Below are positions 1 to 9,626 of a stretch of DNA of 64,000 bases, one piece after another; within the stretch, counting starts at the first letter, position 1, and every line of letters begins with the position of its first letter. The translations under genes were made by a program, and so were the position numbers. The DNA is from Chloroflexota bacterium (GTDB lineage: Bacteria > Chloroflexota > Anaerolineae > Anaerolineales > Villigracilaceae): NCBI GenBank assembly GCA_019873655.1, contig JAIOAU010000002.1, forward strand, positions 151,311 through 215,310. The letters are read 5' to 3'. The notes under the pieces are model-generated. The model ran no database searches and was not told the DNA's origin. It saw only the letters and a program-made list of their open reading frames with translations.

Positions 1-795
1 GCGTCCTCCGTCATCGCCGACGGCCGTCCGGTGGGCCGGGTGTGCGTGATGCGCGACGTCACCCATTTCAAGGAACTGGACGCTCTCAAGTCGGACTTCG
101 TGGCTACGGTGAGCCACGATTTGCGCTCGCCGCTGACCCTGATGCGCGGCTACGCCACCATGCTCGAAATGGTGGGCGACCTGAACGAACAGCAGCACAG
201 TTACGTCACCAAGATCATCGCTGGCGTGGAAAGCATGTCTCGGCTGGTGAACAATTTGCTGGACCTGGGGCGCATCGACGCCGGAGTGGGGCTACAAGTC
301 GAGCAGACGCCCGTCCTGGATGTGGTGGAAAACGTGGTCAGCACGCTTCAGATGCAGGCGGATCAAAAGCAGATCAGCCTGGGGATGGAAGTGGATCGCG
401 ATTTGCCGCAATTGATCGCGGCCGACCGGGCGTTGATTCAGCAGGCGCTCTACAATCTGGTCGAAAACGCGGTCAAATATACGCCAAACGGCGGGCGGGT
501 GGTGGTGAGGCTGCGCGGCCGTCCGGACGGAATCCAGTTCGAGGTCCAGGATAACGGCATCGGCATTCCGCCAGCCGATCAGCCGCGGCTGTTCGAGAAA
601 TTCTTCCGCGGCACCAGCCGCGAAGCCCGTCAGCAGCGCGGCAGCGGGCTAGGGCTGGCGATTGTCCGCTCGATCGCCGAGCGCCATGGCGGGCGGGTCT
701 GGGTGGAGAGCCGGCTGGGGGAGGGGAGTACGTTCTTCTTGTTCATCCCCTATAAGGGCGGCGGGGAAAAGAAAAGAGACTCGAAACAGATTTGA
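1..795 (+). CDS. Sensor histidine kinase, C-terminal part (5' end outside window)
   Basis: The frame is open from base 1, so the gene starts upstream. The first visible residues look like the end of a PAS-type sensor domain. The kinase core follows: a dimerisation/phosphoacceptor motif VSHDLRSPL, with the phosphorylated His codon at 115-117, then the ATPase domain with N box NLVENAVKYTP, G1 box DNGIGIP, F box FEKFF and G2 box GSGLGLAI. It should autophosphorylate and pass phosphate to a response regulator that is not visible here. No membrane segment lies in the visible part. Its stop codon (793-795) overlaps the -35 box of the rpmH promoter. In many bacteria dnaA sits next to rpmH; here a kinase does. 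The family call is firm; the signal is unknown. Confidence 0.9.
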   Translation, partial: ASSVIADGRPVGRVCVMRDVTHFKELDALKSDFVATVSHDLRSPLTLMRGYATMLEMVGDLNEQQHSYVTKIIAGVESMSRLVNNLLDLGRIDAGVGLQVEQTPVLDVVENVVSTLQMQADQKQISLGMEVDRDLPQLIAADRALIQQALYNLVENAVKYTPNGGRVVVRLRGRPDGIQFEVQDNGIGIPPADQPRLFEKFFRGTSREARQQRGSGLGLAIVRSIAERHGGRVWVESRLGEGSTFFLFIPYKGGGEKKRDSKQI

Positions 796-821
796 CCATT
801 TTTGCCCCTGTACGGTATAAT
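792..821 (+). promoter_or_regulatory. Sigma-70-type promoter for rpmH-rnpA
   Basis: A -35 box TTGACC (792-797) and a perfect -10 box TATAAT (816-821) are separated by 18 bases. The -35 overlaps the stop codon of the upstream kinase. The predicted transcript starts near 828 and has a leader of about 80 bases before rpmH. Confidence 0.75.
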
Positions 822-853
822 AGCGTGCCGGTTTGAACCTGGTCCGAAAAATT

Positions 854-893
854 CCCGGCGGCTTAGCGGCGCCGGGAGAGAACTTCTTTTTTT
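854..893 (+). promoter_or_regulatory. Hairpin plus T-run in the rpmH leader, possible attenuator
   Basis: CCCGGCG (854-860) pairs with CGCCGGG (870-876), and a run of seven T lies at 887-893, before the rpmH start. The T-run is about ten bases from the stem, which is too far for a standard terminator. A leader control element is possible but not shown. Confidence 0.3.
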
Positions 894-909
894 GTCGAGG
901 TTTGAATAG

Positions 910-1083
910 ATGTCGCCTAAACGTACTTATCAACCGAAAATCAGAAGGCGGGTGCGCGTGCACGGTTTTCGCCAGCGCATGTCCACGGCGGATGGCCGTC
1001 AGGTGCTCAAGCGTCGTCGTCTGCGCGGCCGCTATCGGCTGACCGTGCGCAGCAACCAACATGTCAAGCGGGTGCGCTGGTAG
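910..1083 (+). CDS. rpmH: 50S ribosomal protein L34
   Basis: The 57-residue, very basic product begins [20 protein letters not shown] and carries the L34 core, including the [19 protein letters not shown] stretch. L34 is a late-assembly protein of the large ribosomal subunit. Most bacterial L34 proteins have 44-46 residues; this one continues about ten residues past the usual end ([15 protein letters not shown]). The ATG at 910 is the only reasonable start. It lies upstream of rnpA, the near-universal bacterial order. The 78 bases between the two genes show no clear terminator, so co-transcription is likely. Confidence 0.95.
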   Translation: MSPKRTYQPKIRRRVRVHGFRQRMSTADGRQVLKRRRLRGRYRLTVRSNQHVKRVRW

Positions 1084-1161
1084 GGGCCCGGAAGCGATTG
1101 CGGGAGACCGCTGCGGCGGCCGCGGCAATGTCGGCTCCTCTCAGCGCCAGTCGAGTTCCAG

Positions 1162-1512
1162 GTGAAGCGCCGCTTTCGCCTGACCCGGTCACAAGACTTC
1201 AAGCGGGTGCGACAGGCAGGCAAGTCTTATACGCACCCGCTTCTTGTGTTGTATGTAGTTCCTGCCGACAGGCCGGGGGTGCGGATTGGGGTGGCAGCCA
1301 GCCGCGGGGTAGGAAGCGCCGTGAAGCGTAACCGCGCCAAGCGTTTGCTGCGGGCGGCGATGTCTGCGTTGCTTCCCGAACTCCTTCCGGGTTTTGATTT
1401 GTTGCTGATCGCCCGTGCTCCGCTGGCGGCTTCGAACGCCCTTCAGGCCAAACAGGCTCTTGCCGCGCTCCTGGCCCGCGCCGGATTGCTCACTCCCTCA
1501 GAGAATGGCTGA
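1162..1512 (+). CDS. rnpA: Ribonuclease P protein component
   Basis: This 116-residue protein starts with GTG at 1162. It shows the family signature: an N-terminal [13 protein letters not shown] segment and the basic RNR motif in [12 protein letters not shown], which contacts the catalytic RNA. It is the protein subunit of RNase P, which removes 5' leaders from tRNA precursors. Its length is normal. It overlaps the start of yidD by 8 bases, which suggests coupled translation. The M1 RNA gene is not in the window. Confidence 0.95.
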   Translation: MKRRFRLTRSQDFKRVRQAGKSYTHPLLVLYVVPADRPGVRIGVAASRGVGSAVKRNRAKRLLRAAMSALLPELLPGFDLLLIARAPLAASNALQAKQALAALLARAGLLTPSENG

Positions 1513-1798
1513 TTTCTCGTATTTGCCGCGCGAATATCCCCATGAACCGCGCCTGCGCGACCTGCCGCGCTCGGTGATCTACTGGCCGCGCTGGATCCTC
1601 CTGGCGCTCATCCGGCTCTATCAGATGACCATTGCGCAGACCCTGCCTCCCGACACCTGCCGCTTCTATCCGTCCTGCTCGCATTATGGCTATCAGGCGA
1701 TTTACAAGCACGGCGTCTTGAAGGGCGGGCTGATGGCCGTCTGGCGCGTCTTGCGTTGCAATCCTTTCAACCCTGGCGGGTACGACCCCGTTCCTTAG
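1505..1798 (+). CDS. yidD: Membrane protein insertion efficiency factor YidD
   Basis: The 97-residue protein has the conserved YidD block [15 protein letters not shown] followed by [19 protein letters not shown] hydrophobic or amphipathic segment ([17 protein letters not shown]) precedes it. YidD sits at the inner face of the membrane and helps YidC insert proteins. The ATG at 1505, inside the end of rnpA, fits the family start; longer upstream starts would add unrelated sequence. It is followed after four bases by the lipoprotein gene, not directly by yidC. Confidence 0.92.
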   Translation: MADFSYLPREYPHEPRLRDLPRSVIYWPRWILLALIRLYQMTIAQTLPPDTCRFYPSCSHYGYQAIYKHGVLKGGLMAVWRVLRCNPFNPGGYDPVP

Positions 1799-1802
1799 GA
1801 GA

Positions 1803-2885
1803 ATGAATCGCTCCATGAAAACCAAAGTATATGTGACGTTGTTCTTCCTGGCTGCGCTCGGCCTGCTGGTCAGCGGCTGCGCCAGTGACCTGGTGGCCGG
1901 CGCCTGGCCGGGCGTTTCGGCGGACGAGACGCGGGCCTACGTGGCGGCTGGCTCCTTCGTCTACGCGGTCGACTTGCAGACCGGGGTAGAAGTATGGCGC
2001 TTTCCCGAAAAGGCCTCGACGGCCAACCCCTTCTATGCTACTCCTGTTTTGACCCCCGACGGATCGCAACTCATCGTCGGCGGATTCAATCATATTCTCT
2101 ACAGCCTCGATCCGCGAGACGGCGCCGTCAATTGGGAATTCAACGTTTCGCGCGACCGTTACTACGCCGCTCCTCTGATCGCCAACGACCTGATTTACGC
2201 GCCGTCGGCCGATTACAATCTGTATGCAGTCACATTCGATGGTCGCCTGGCCTGGCAGTTTTCGGCCTCGCAGGCGATTTGGTCCACGCCGGTCAGCGAC
2301 GGCTCCCGCGTCTACTTCGGGGCGCTCGACCGCACGATTTACGCCCTCGACGCCCGCCGCGGGACCTTGATTTGGAAGCAGACGCTGGACAGCGCCATCC
2401 TCGGCTCGCCGGCGCTGGGGCCGGAAGGACAGGTGTACGTCGCATCCATGAGCGGTTTGGTTTACGCATTTGACGGCGAGAACGGCGCTTCTCTTTGGCC
2501 GCAGCCCTTCCAGGCGGACGGTCAGATATGGGCGGCCCCCTTCTTCTTCGAGGGCCAGTTGTATGTGGCCGATGTAGGCGGCGTGATCTATACCCTCGAT
2601 CCGGCTGCGGGACGAGAAAGCGGGGCGCAGGTGCGCGCCGGCAGCGCCATTCTCAGCGCGCCGCGTCCCTTCGAGCAGACGCTCGTCTTTGGCACCGAGG
2701 GCGGTTCTTTGTTGATGTTGACCGTCCCGGATGAAGTTCAGACCTTCGAGGTGGACGGCCGTCTGTACGGCACGCCGGCCCTGGCTGGCGAGACCATCCT
2801 GGTCGCTCCTTATCAGGCCGATTCGCCCCTGATCGCGGTCACCCTGCAAGGGGCGCGGCGCTGGTCGTTCACGCCGGAGAAATAA
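1803..2885 (+). CDS. PQQ-like beta-propeller lipoprotein
   Basis: The 360-residue protein has a signal peptide with a lipobox (LLVSGC), so it is probably a lipid-anchored protein on the outer face of the membrane. The rest consists of repeated blades of about 40 residues with the PQQ-repeat pattern (for example YSLDPRDGAVNWEF, YALDARRGTLIWKQ, YAFDGENGASLWP). The fold resembles BamB, the scaffold of the outer-membrane insertion machine. A gene between yidD and yidC suggests a role in membrane or exported-protein biogenesis, but this is inference. A Shine-Dalgarno AGGAG lies almost against the ATG at 1803; the ATG at 1815 is an alternative start. Confidence 0.85.
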   Translation: MNRSMKTKVYVTLFFLAALGLLVSGCASDLVAGAWPGVSADETRAYVAAGSFVYAVDLQTGVEVWRFPEKASTANPFYATPVLTPDGSQLIVGGFNHILYSLDPRDGAVNWEFNVSRDRYYAAPLIANDLIYAPSADYNLYAVTFDGRLAWQFSASQAIWSTPVSDGSRVYFGALDRTIYALDARRGTLIWKQTLDSAILGSPALGPEGQVYVASMSGLVYAFDGENGASLWPQPFQADGQIWAAPFFFEGQLYVADVGGVIYTLDPAAGRESGAQVRAGSAILSAPRPFEQTLVFGTEGGSLLMLTVPDEVQTFEVDGRLYGTPALAGETILVAPYQADSPLIAVTLQGARRWSFTPEK

Positions 2886-2897
2886 GGGAGAAATGCC

Positions 2898-3680
2898 ATG
2901 TGGGAAACGTTGATCGTCAACCCATTTACCAATGTTCTGCTTTTGATCTATAACCTGGTGGGCCAGAATTTCGGCGTGGCCATCATCGTCTTTACGGTGC
3001 TGATTCGCCTGATCACCCACCCGCTGACGGCCAAGCAGATCAAATCCACCCAGGCCATGCAGGAACTGCAGCAATCGAAAGAGTGGCAGGCGATTCAGAA
3101 GAAATACAAAGACGATAAAGAAAAATTGGGCCAGGAACAAATCCGCCTGTATAAGGAAAAAGGAATCAGCCCCTTCGGCTCCTGCCTGCCGACCTTCATC
3201 CAGTTGCCCATCATGCTCGGCCTCTACCAGAGCGTGATTCGCGCCCTGGCCGCCTCGCCGATGCAATTGCTCGTCCTGACTCGCGTCCTGTGGCCCTTGC
3301 CTGGCCTTTCCGAGTTAATCCCCATCAACAGTCAATTTCTGTGGATGAATCTGGGCCAGCCGGAACGCATCTACATCGGCGGAATCGGCATTCCTTTTCT
3401 GGCGATTGTCGTTGCCGTGACCACTTATATCCAGTCGAAGGTGACCGTCCCGCCGGTGACCAATCCGAACGATCAGGCGGCGCAGATGAATCAATCCATG
3501 ACGCTGATGATGCCGTTGATGATGGCCTACTTTGCGCTCAGTTTTGCTTCTGGACTGGCGGTGTACATCATTGTGAGCAACTTGCTCAGTTTGGTCCAGT
3601 ATGCGGCGTTGGGCAAGGTGTACTGGAGCAATCTGTTGCCCAAGAGCCGCCGTTCCGACAGCAATAAGACGGAGAAGTGA
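2898..3680 (+). CDS. yidC: Membrane protein insertase YidC/Oxa1 family
   Basis: The 260-residue protein is the short Oxa1/YidC form without the large periplasmic domain of proteobacteria. Conserved parts include IIVFTVLIRLITHPLT, the cytoplasmic hairpin rich in K and Q (residues about 50-90), and the second core block CLPTFIQLPIMLGLYQ. Later membrane segments include FLAIVVAVTTYIQ and LMMPLMMAYFALSFASGLAVYI. It inserts membrane proteins with or without SecYEG. It lies 12 bases after the lipoprotein gene and 4 bases before jag, so one operon is likely. Confidence 0.95.
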   Translation: MWETLIVNPFTNVLLLIYNLVGQNFGVAIIVFTVLIRLITHPLTAKQIKSTQAMQELQQSKEWQAIQKKYKDDKEKLGQEQIRLYKEKGISPFGSCLPTFIQLPIMLGLYQSVIRALAASPMQLLVLTRVLWPLPGLSELIPINSQFLWMNLGQPERIYIGGIGIPFLAIVVAVTTYIQSKVTVPPVTNPNDQAAQMNQSMTLMMPLMMAYFALSFASGLAVYIIVSNLLSLVQYAALGKVYWSNLLPKSRRSDSNKTEK

Positions 3681-3684
3681 AAGT

Positions 3685-4413
3685 ATGGAAAAGCGTGCCA
3701 CACTTGAAGTCATTGCCCCGACCGTCGAGGAAGCGGTCAATCAGGGGCTGAGTGAATTGGGACTTCCGCCCGATGCCGTGGAGATCGAGGTTCTCGATTC
3801 GGGGGCGCGCGGACTGTTTGGCCTGGGAGGCCGCCAGGTGCGCGTCCGGCTGACGGTCAAGGGCGGCGAGGCGGAGTCCGCCGGCGAGAGTCCGGCGGCG
3901 CCTGAGGGCGTCGTCTCCGAGGCGGGCGAGGTCTCCGCCGAGGCGGACGATGCGTTGTTGCGCCTGGCCGAACAGACGGTGGCCGAATTGCTCGACCGGA
4001 TGAAGATTCGGGCGCGCCTGGAAACGCGCTACGGCGAGGCCGACGACGATGGCCGCCGGCCGGTCCTGGTGGACATCCACGGCGACGACCTGGGAGTCCT
4101 GATCGGCCGCCGGGCGGAAATCTTGAACGCGCTGCAATACATCGTCAATCTGATCGTTGGCAAGAAGGCGGAGTCTTGGGTCCAGATTGTGATCGACGTA
4201 GAGGGCTATCGCATGCGGCGCGACCGTCAGTTGCGTCAGATGGCCCGCCGCATGGCCGAGCAGGCGGTGCGGACCGGCCGCCGTCAGGTCTTGGAGCCGA
4301 TGGCCGCGAACGAGCGGCGCATCATCCACCTGGAATTGCGCGACCATCCCCAAGTGCTGACCCAAAGCATCGGCGAAGAACCGGCCCGCAAGGTCACGAT
4401 TGTGCCGAAATAG
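3685..4413 (+). CDS. khpB: RNA-binding protein Jag/KhpB (Jag-N, KH, R3H)
   Basis: The 242-residue protein has three domains in family order: an N-terminal Jag-N domain (residues about 1-50, with LDSGARGLFGLGGR), an acidic low-complexity linker (about 60-90), a KH domain with the GDDLGVLIGRRAEILNALQY loop, and a C-terminal R3H domain (MAANERRIIHLELRDHPQVL). It binds RNA and in Firmicutes affects cell elongation and division. ATG 3685 follows yidC by four bases; an upstream in-frame start inside yidC would not match the family. A terminator follows directly. Confidence 0.93.
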   Translation: MEKRATLEVIAPTVEEAVNQGLSELGLPPDAVEIEVLDSGARGLFGLGGRQVRVRLTVKGGEAESAGESPAAPEGVVSEAGEVSAEADDALLRLAEQTVAELLDRMKIRARLETRYGEADDDGRRPVLVDIHGDDLGVLIGRRAEILNALQYIVNLIVGKKAESWVQIVIDVEGYRMRRDRQLRQMARRMAEQAVRTGRRQVLEPMAANERRIIHLELRDHPQVLTQSIGEEPARKVTIVPK

Positions 4414-4435
4414 GCGCATTTCGCTTAACTTTTCT

Positions 4436-4467
4436 GCGCAACGCTGGCGGCGTTGCGCGCTTTTTTT
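4436..4467 (+). terminator. Rho-independent terminator after khpB
   Basis: A perfect 9-bp stem GCGCAACGC/GCGTTGCGC (4436-4444 with 4450-4458) around a 5-base loop is followed by seven T at 4461-4467. It closes the rpmH-to-khpB operon. Its right arm also supplies a possible -35 box for the next gene. Confidence 0.88.
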
Positions 4468-4482
4468 GCCCTCAGGTATAAT
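4453..4482 (+). promoter_or_regulatory. Promoter of the PfkB kinase gene, leaderless arrangement
   Basis: A perfect TATAAT (4477-4482) lies exactly six bases before the ATG at 4489. A weak -35 (TTGCGC, 4453-4458) is 18 bases upstream, inside the terminator stem. Transcription would start at or next to the A of the ATG. Confidence 0.6.
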
Positions 4483-4488
4483 GTACTT

Positions 4489-5337
4489 ATGTCCGCCCCG
4501 TTCCCGCAAGAGGCAATTGATTATCTGGTTGTCGGACATCTCTCCCACGATTTAGCGCCGGAGGGGGCGCGCCTGGGAGGGACAGCAGCCTACGCGGCGC
4601 TGACGGCGCGCGCCCTCGGGCTGCGGGTGGGGATCGTCACCGCCTGGGGCAACGAGATCGGCTTGGAGGCGCTGGACGGGATTTGGGTCTGGAATGTTTC
4701 GGCCGAGCGCAGCACCACCTTCGAGAACATCTACACCGCCCGGGGCCGCGTCCAACACCTGCATCATCGCGCTCCAGATTTGTTCCCCGACCAGATTCCT
4801 CCTGCCTGGCGGGAGGCGGCGATCATTCACATTGGCCCGATTGCTCAGGAGGCCAAGCAAGTGGTGTCGGGCGAACTATCTCCGGCCTTGCTGGGGCTGA
4901 CGCCCCAGGGCTGGCTGCGCGCCTGGGACGAGAACGGACGAGTCTCGCCCTGCGTCTGGCCCGAGGCGGCCGCGACCCTGCCGCTCGCCGACGCGGTCGT
5001 CATCAGCGTCGGGGACGTCGGAGGGGACGAGGAAGCGATCGAATCGATGGCCCTGGCCAGCCGCATCCTGGCCGTCACCGAGGGGCCGTGCGGGGCGCGC
5101 CTCTACTGGCATGGCGATTTGCGGCGTTTCCGCGCCCCCAAAATGGAGGAGGTGGACGCGACCGGCGCCGGAGACATCTTTGCGGCGGCGTTCTTCTGCC
5201 GCCTGCACGCCACGCGCGATCCCTGGGAGGCGGCCCGCTTTGCCACTCGTCTGGCGGCCTTTTCGGTCGCGCGGCGCGGTTTGTCGGGCATTCCTACCCA
5301 AGAAGAGATTCAGAACTGCTTGGTGGAGGTCTTTTAG
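4489..5337 (+). CDS. PfkB-family carbohydrate/nucleoside kinase
   Basis: The 282-residue protein has the ribokinase-fold signatures: an N-terminal GGTAAYAALTARALG block that binds the substrate and the C-terminal motif DATGAGDIFAAAFF, which holds the catalytic Asp and the anion hole. It should phosphorylate a sugar or nucleoside with ATP, but the substrate cannot be read from sequence. It ends one base into the parA start codon, so the kinase and parA are probably co-transcribed. The -10 box sits six bases before the ATG and no Shine-Dalgarno is possible, so the mRNA is probably leaderless. Confidence 0.85.
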   Translation: MSAPFPQEAIDYLVVGHLSHDLAPEGARLGGTAAYAALTARALGLRVGIVTAWGNEIGLEALDGIWVWNVSAERSTTFENIYTARGRVQHLHHRAPDLFPDQIPPAWREAAIIHIGPIAQEAKQVVSGELSPALLGLTPQGWLRAWDENGRVSPCVWPEAAATLPLADAVVISVGDVGGDEEAIESMALASRILAVTEGPCGARLYWHGDLRRFRAPKMEEVDATGAGDIFAAAFFCRLHATRDPWEAARFATRLAAFSVARRGLSGIPTQEEIQNCLVEVF

Positions 5338-6128
5338 TGGGACGCGTTTACACCCTGGTCAACCAGAAGGGCGGCGTTGGAAAGACCACGACCGCCATTA
5401 ACCTCGGCGCTTACCTGGCTCAGTATGGCCAGCGAGTGCTGATTGCGGATATCGACCCCCAGGCCAACGCCACTTCCTCGCTGGGGGTGGACAAACACAC
5501 CGTCCACGCCGGCATGTACGAGTGTCTGGTGGGCAGCGCCCCGGCGGCGGCCAGCGTCTTGTATAATGCTCGTTTGAAGTTGTCTCTTCTCCCATCCTCT
5601 CCTTCTTTGGCCGGGGCGGAGGTGGAACTGGTCGAAATGGACGGCCGCGAGGCGCGTCTCAAAACGACGCTGGCCCCGCTCCTTGACCGCTACGATTACA
5701 TTCTCGTCGACTGTCCGCCGTCCCTGGGCCTGTTGACCGTCAACGGGCTGGTGGCCGCCCGCGACGGGGTCATCATCCCCGTCCAATGCGAGTACCTGGC
5801 CCTCGAAGGCCTGGGCGAATTGACCCGCACCATCCAGCGCGTGCGTTCTTCTTTGTTCCTCGGCCTCAAGGTGCGCGGCGTCGTGCTGACGATGTTCGAC
5901 GGCCGCACGCACCTGTCGGGCGATGTGGTCAACGAGGTGCGCAAGTACTTTGGCGAGCAGGTTTTTCAGACGGTGATTCCGCGCAGCATCCGCCTGGCGG
6001 AAGCGCCGTCTTACGGCCTGCCCATTTCGGCCTACGCGCCCGGTTCGAGCGCGGCCGCCGCCTACGCGGCCCTGGCTCGAGAGGTTTTGCTGGGCGACGG
6101 GGTGCCGGTTCCCGCGATGGAGGAGTAG
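5337..6128 (+). CDS. parA: Chromosome partitioning ATPase ParA/Soj
   Basis: The 263-residue product starts with GTG at 5337, overlapping the previous stop codon by one base, and opens GRVYTLVNQKGGVGKTTTA, the deviant Walker A motif with the signature lysine. Walker B is YILVDCPPSLGLL. It is the short Soj type without an N-terminal DNA-binding domain. With ParB it segregates the origin region. A longer in-frame extension upstream lies inside the kinase gene and is not real. parB follows after three bases. Confidence 0.94.
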   Translation: MGRVYTLVNQKGGVGKTTTAINLGAYLAQYGQRVLIADIDPQANATSSLGVDKHTVHAGMYECLVGSAPAAASVLYNARLKLSLLPSSPSLAGAEVELVEMDGREARLKTTLAPLLDRYDYILVDCPPSLGLLTVNGLVAARDGVIIPVQCEYLALEGLGELTRTIQRVRSSLFLGLKVRGVVLTMFDGRTHLSGDVVNEVRKYFGEQVFQTVIPRSIRLAEAPSYGLPISAYAPGSSAAAAYAALAREVLLGDGVPVPAMEE

Positions 6129-6131
6129 CCT

Positions 6132-6989
6132 ATGCCGCAGAAAACAGGTCTTGGGCGCGGATTGAGCGCCCTGATTCCCGGCAACGACGGCGCGGCGGTC
6201 GAACAGGGGGGCGTGAATATGGTGGAGGTGGAGCGGATTCTGCCCAATCCCCGTCAGCCGCGCGGCAGCATGGACCCGGCCGAATTGGAGGAGTTGACCG
6301 CCTCGGTGCGCGAACACGGCGTCTTGCAGCCGCTGATCGTCACCCCCAGCGACGCGGATGGCAAGTACGTGCTCATTGCGGGCGAACGCCGTCTGCAGGC
6401 GGCGCGCCTGGCCGGGCTGACGAGGGTGCCGGTCGTCGTCCGTCCCGCTTCCGACCAGCAGCGCCTCGAACTGGCGATCATCGAAAACATCCAGCGCACC
6501 GACCTGAGTCCGCTTGAAGAGGCGGAGGCCTATCGGCAGTTGGCCGTGGATTTCAACCTCTCGCACGAAGAGATCGCGGCCCGGGTGGGAAAGAGCCGCG
6601 TGGCGGTCACGAACACCTTGCGCCTGCTCAAACTGCCGGATTCGGTCAAGAATGCCCTCATCGAGCGGCGCATCAGCGAGGGGCACGCCCGCGCCCTGCT
6701 GGCCCTCTCGTCTGCGGCCGCCCAGACGGCGGCTCTGCGCACCATTTTGAGCCAGGAACTCAATGTCCGTCAGACCGAGGACCTGGTGCGAAAGTTGAGC
6801 GGCGAAAAACCCGCCAGCCGGCCCAAGCCGGCCCCCGCGCCCGAACTGACCGCACTGGAGGAGCGCCTGCGTTCCAGCCTGGGGACGAAAGTCAGCCTGC
6901 GGGCGGGACGAAAAGGCGGCGTCATCACCATTCATTATTACTCTGACGAGGAACTCAACGCCCTGTTGGAACGTTTGCTGCGGGATTGA
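6132..6989 (+). CDS. parB: Chromosome partitioning protein ParB/Spo0J
   Basis: The 285-residue protein starts KTGLGRGLSALIPG, typical of Spo0J. It has the N-terminal CTPase/ParB domain with GERRLQAARLAGL and ENIQRTDLSPLEEA, then the central helix-turn-helix (LSHEEIAARVGKSRVAVTNT) that reads parS, and a C-terminal dimerisation segment. It loads on parS sites and stimulates ParA. I searched by eye for a parS-like TGTTTCACGTGAAACA palindrome in the window and did not find one. The parA-parB order and spacing are standard. Confidence 0.94.
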   Translation: MPQKTGLGRGLSALIPGNDGAAVEQGGVNMVEVERILPNPRQPRGSMDPAELEELTASVREHGVLQPLIVTPSDADGKYVLIAGERRLQAARLAGLTRVPVVVRPASDQQRLELAIIENIQRTDLSPLEEAEAYRQLAVDFNLSHEEIAARVGKSRVAVTNTLRLLKLPDSVKNALIERRISEGHARALLALSSAAAQTAALRTILSQELNVRQTEDLVRKLSGEKPASRPKPAPAPELTALEERLRSSLGTKVSLRAGRKGGVITIHYYSDEELNALLERLLRD

Positions 6990-7003
6990 CCCCGAGGCAG
7001 AAA

Positions 7004-8581
7004 ATGAAACTGCTGCATAATGCGCGTATCCATACTCTCGATCCGCTCCGGCCGACTGCTTCGGCGCTGGCTATCGAGCGCGAATGGATCGTCGCGGTTG
7101 GGGGCGAGGAATTGCTGGATGAGTTCCCCGGCGCGGAGCGGCAGGATATGGGCGGTCGGACGATTCTCCCCGGCCTGACGGACGCGCATCTCCATTTGAT
7201 GCGGTATGCGCTGACGCTGCAACAGGTGGATTGTGAGACGCCCACCAAGGAGGAATGTCTGCGCCGGGTGACGGAGCGCCTCGCGACGACGCGGCCCGGC
7301 GCCTGGGTGTGCGGTCACGGCTGGAATCAGAACGAGTGGGGCGGCGAGTGGCCGACCGCCGCCGACCTCGACCGGATCGCGCCCGAGACGCCGGTCTTCC
7401 TGACCGCCAAATCTTTGCACGCCGCCTGGGTCAACTCGGCGGCTTTGCGCTTGGCGGGCATCGACGCGCACACCCCCGACCCGCCGCGCGGTCAGTTCCT
7501 GCGCGACGAGCATGGTCAACCGACCGGCATTTTGCTGGAGGAGGCCTATTTGCAGGTGCAGCAGGTCATCCCCCTGCCGCCGCTGGAGGAGGTCGTCGCC
7601 GCGCTGCGGGCGGCTCAGCCGCGTTTGTGGCAGATGGGGCTAACCGGCGTCCACGATTTCGATCCGGTTTTGTCTTTCCAGGCGCTGCAAGTCTTGCAGG
7701 AGCGCGGCGAACTGGCGTTGCGCGTAGTCAAAAGTATCCCGCTGGAGAGTCTTTCGGCGGCGCTCGAGACCGGCCTGCGCACGGGCTTCGGCGACGACTG
7801 GCTGCGAATCGGCTCGGTCAAGATTTTTTCCGACGGCGCGCTCGGCCCGCGTACCGCAGCCATGCTCGATCCGTATGTTGACGACCCGCAAAATTGTGGT
7901 ATTCTAAATCTGACGGGCGAGCAATTGTATGAGATCGGGCGCCGGGCTGTTGACGGAGGTCTCAGCCTGGCGGTGCACGCGATTGGCGACCGCGCCAACC
8001 GCGAAGTACTCGATGGGTTTGCCCGCCTGCGGGAATATGAACAACAGAACCGCCTGCCGGCCCTGCGTCATCGCATCGAGCATGTCCAGGTGATTCATCC
8101 CCAGGATGCCGGCCGCCTGGCGGCCTTGAACGTGACTGCCTCGATGCAGCCGATTCACGCCACCTCCGACATGTTCATGGCCGAACGCGCCCTGGGCGAG
8201 AGAGCGGCCTGGTCCTACGGCTGGCAGACTCAGGTCCGGCATGGGGCGCGGCTGGCTTTTGGCTCGGATGCGCCGGTCGAGTCGCCGAACCCGTTCTGGG
8301 GCCTGCACGCGGCCGTCACCCGTCGGCGGCGGGACGGCGCGCCCGGCATCCAGGGCTGGTATCCGCAGGAGTGCCTTTCGCTGCGGATGGCGCTGGAGGC
8401 TTTCAGCGGCGGTCCGGCGTTTCTGGCCGGCATGGAGGACCGGCTGGGATGTTTGTCGGCTGGCCGGCTGGCCGATGCGATCGTTCTCGACGTCGATCCG
8501 TTTGTCTGCCCGGCCGATGAAATTCATCTCATTCAGCCAACGGCGACGATGGTTGGCGGAGAATGGGTTTGGCAATCGTGA
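7004..8581 (+). CDS. Metal-dependent amidohydrolase, YtcJ-like
   Basis: This 525-residue member of the amidohydrolase superfamily has a small N-terminal beta domain, then the metal-binding HxH in LTDAHLHLM, a long substrate region (residues about 80-250), further metal ligands in SLAVHAIGDRANREVL and HRIEHVQVI, and the Asp motif FGSDAPVESPNPFWGLH. YtcJ-like enzymes hydrolyse N-substituted amides or formamides; the true substrate is unknown. ATG 7004 is preferred because a GAGG ribosome site precedes it; the TTG at 6986 would overlap parB. Confidence 0.85.
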   Translation: MKLLHNARIHTLDPLRPTASALAIEREWIVAVGGEELLDEFPGAERQDMGGRTILPGLTDAHLHLMRYALTLQQVDCETPTKEECLRRVTERLATTRPGAWVCGHGWNQNEWGGEWPTAADLDRIAPETPVFLTAKSLHAAWVNSAALRLAGIDAHTPDPPRGQFLRDEHGQPTGILLEEAYLQVQQVIPLPPLEEVVAALRAAQPRLWQMGLTGVHDFDPVLSFQALQVLQERGELALRVVKSIPLESLSAALETGLRTGFGDDWLRIGSVKIFSDGALGPRTAAMLDPYVDDPQNCGILNLTGEQLYEIGRRAVDGGLSLAVHAIGDRANREVLDGFARLREYEQQNRLPALRHRIEHVQVIHPQDAGRLAALNVTASMQPIHATSDMFMAERALGERAAWSYGWQTQVRHGARLAFGSDAPVESPNPFWGLHAAVTRRRRDGAPGIQGWYPQECLSLRMALEAFSGGPAFLAGMEDRLGCLSAGRLADAIVLDVDPFVCPADEIHLIQPTATMVGGEWVWQS

Positions 8582-8588
8582 GGAAACC

Positions 8589-9611
<1,023 letters not shown>

Positions 9612-9626
9612 CTCGATGGGGCGCGC

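Noticed and set aside
649..1128. Minus-strand frame across the rpmH promoter and gene
   Set aside because: Overlaps a clear promoter and L34; low plausibility.
1767..3266. A 499-codon minus-strand open frame opposite the lipoprotein and yidC genes
   Set aside because: Shadow of two well-supported plus-strand genes in GC-rich DNA; no recognisable motifs.
5334..6935. A 533-codon minus-strand open frame opposite parA and parB
   Set aside because: Shadow of parA/parB; composition is typical of an antisense frame.
1..7000. Search for dnaA boxes, dnaA itself and parS sites, expected near rpmH-parAB
   Set aside because: No dnaA gene and no parS-like palindrome found by eye; the origin may lie outside the window.
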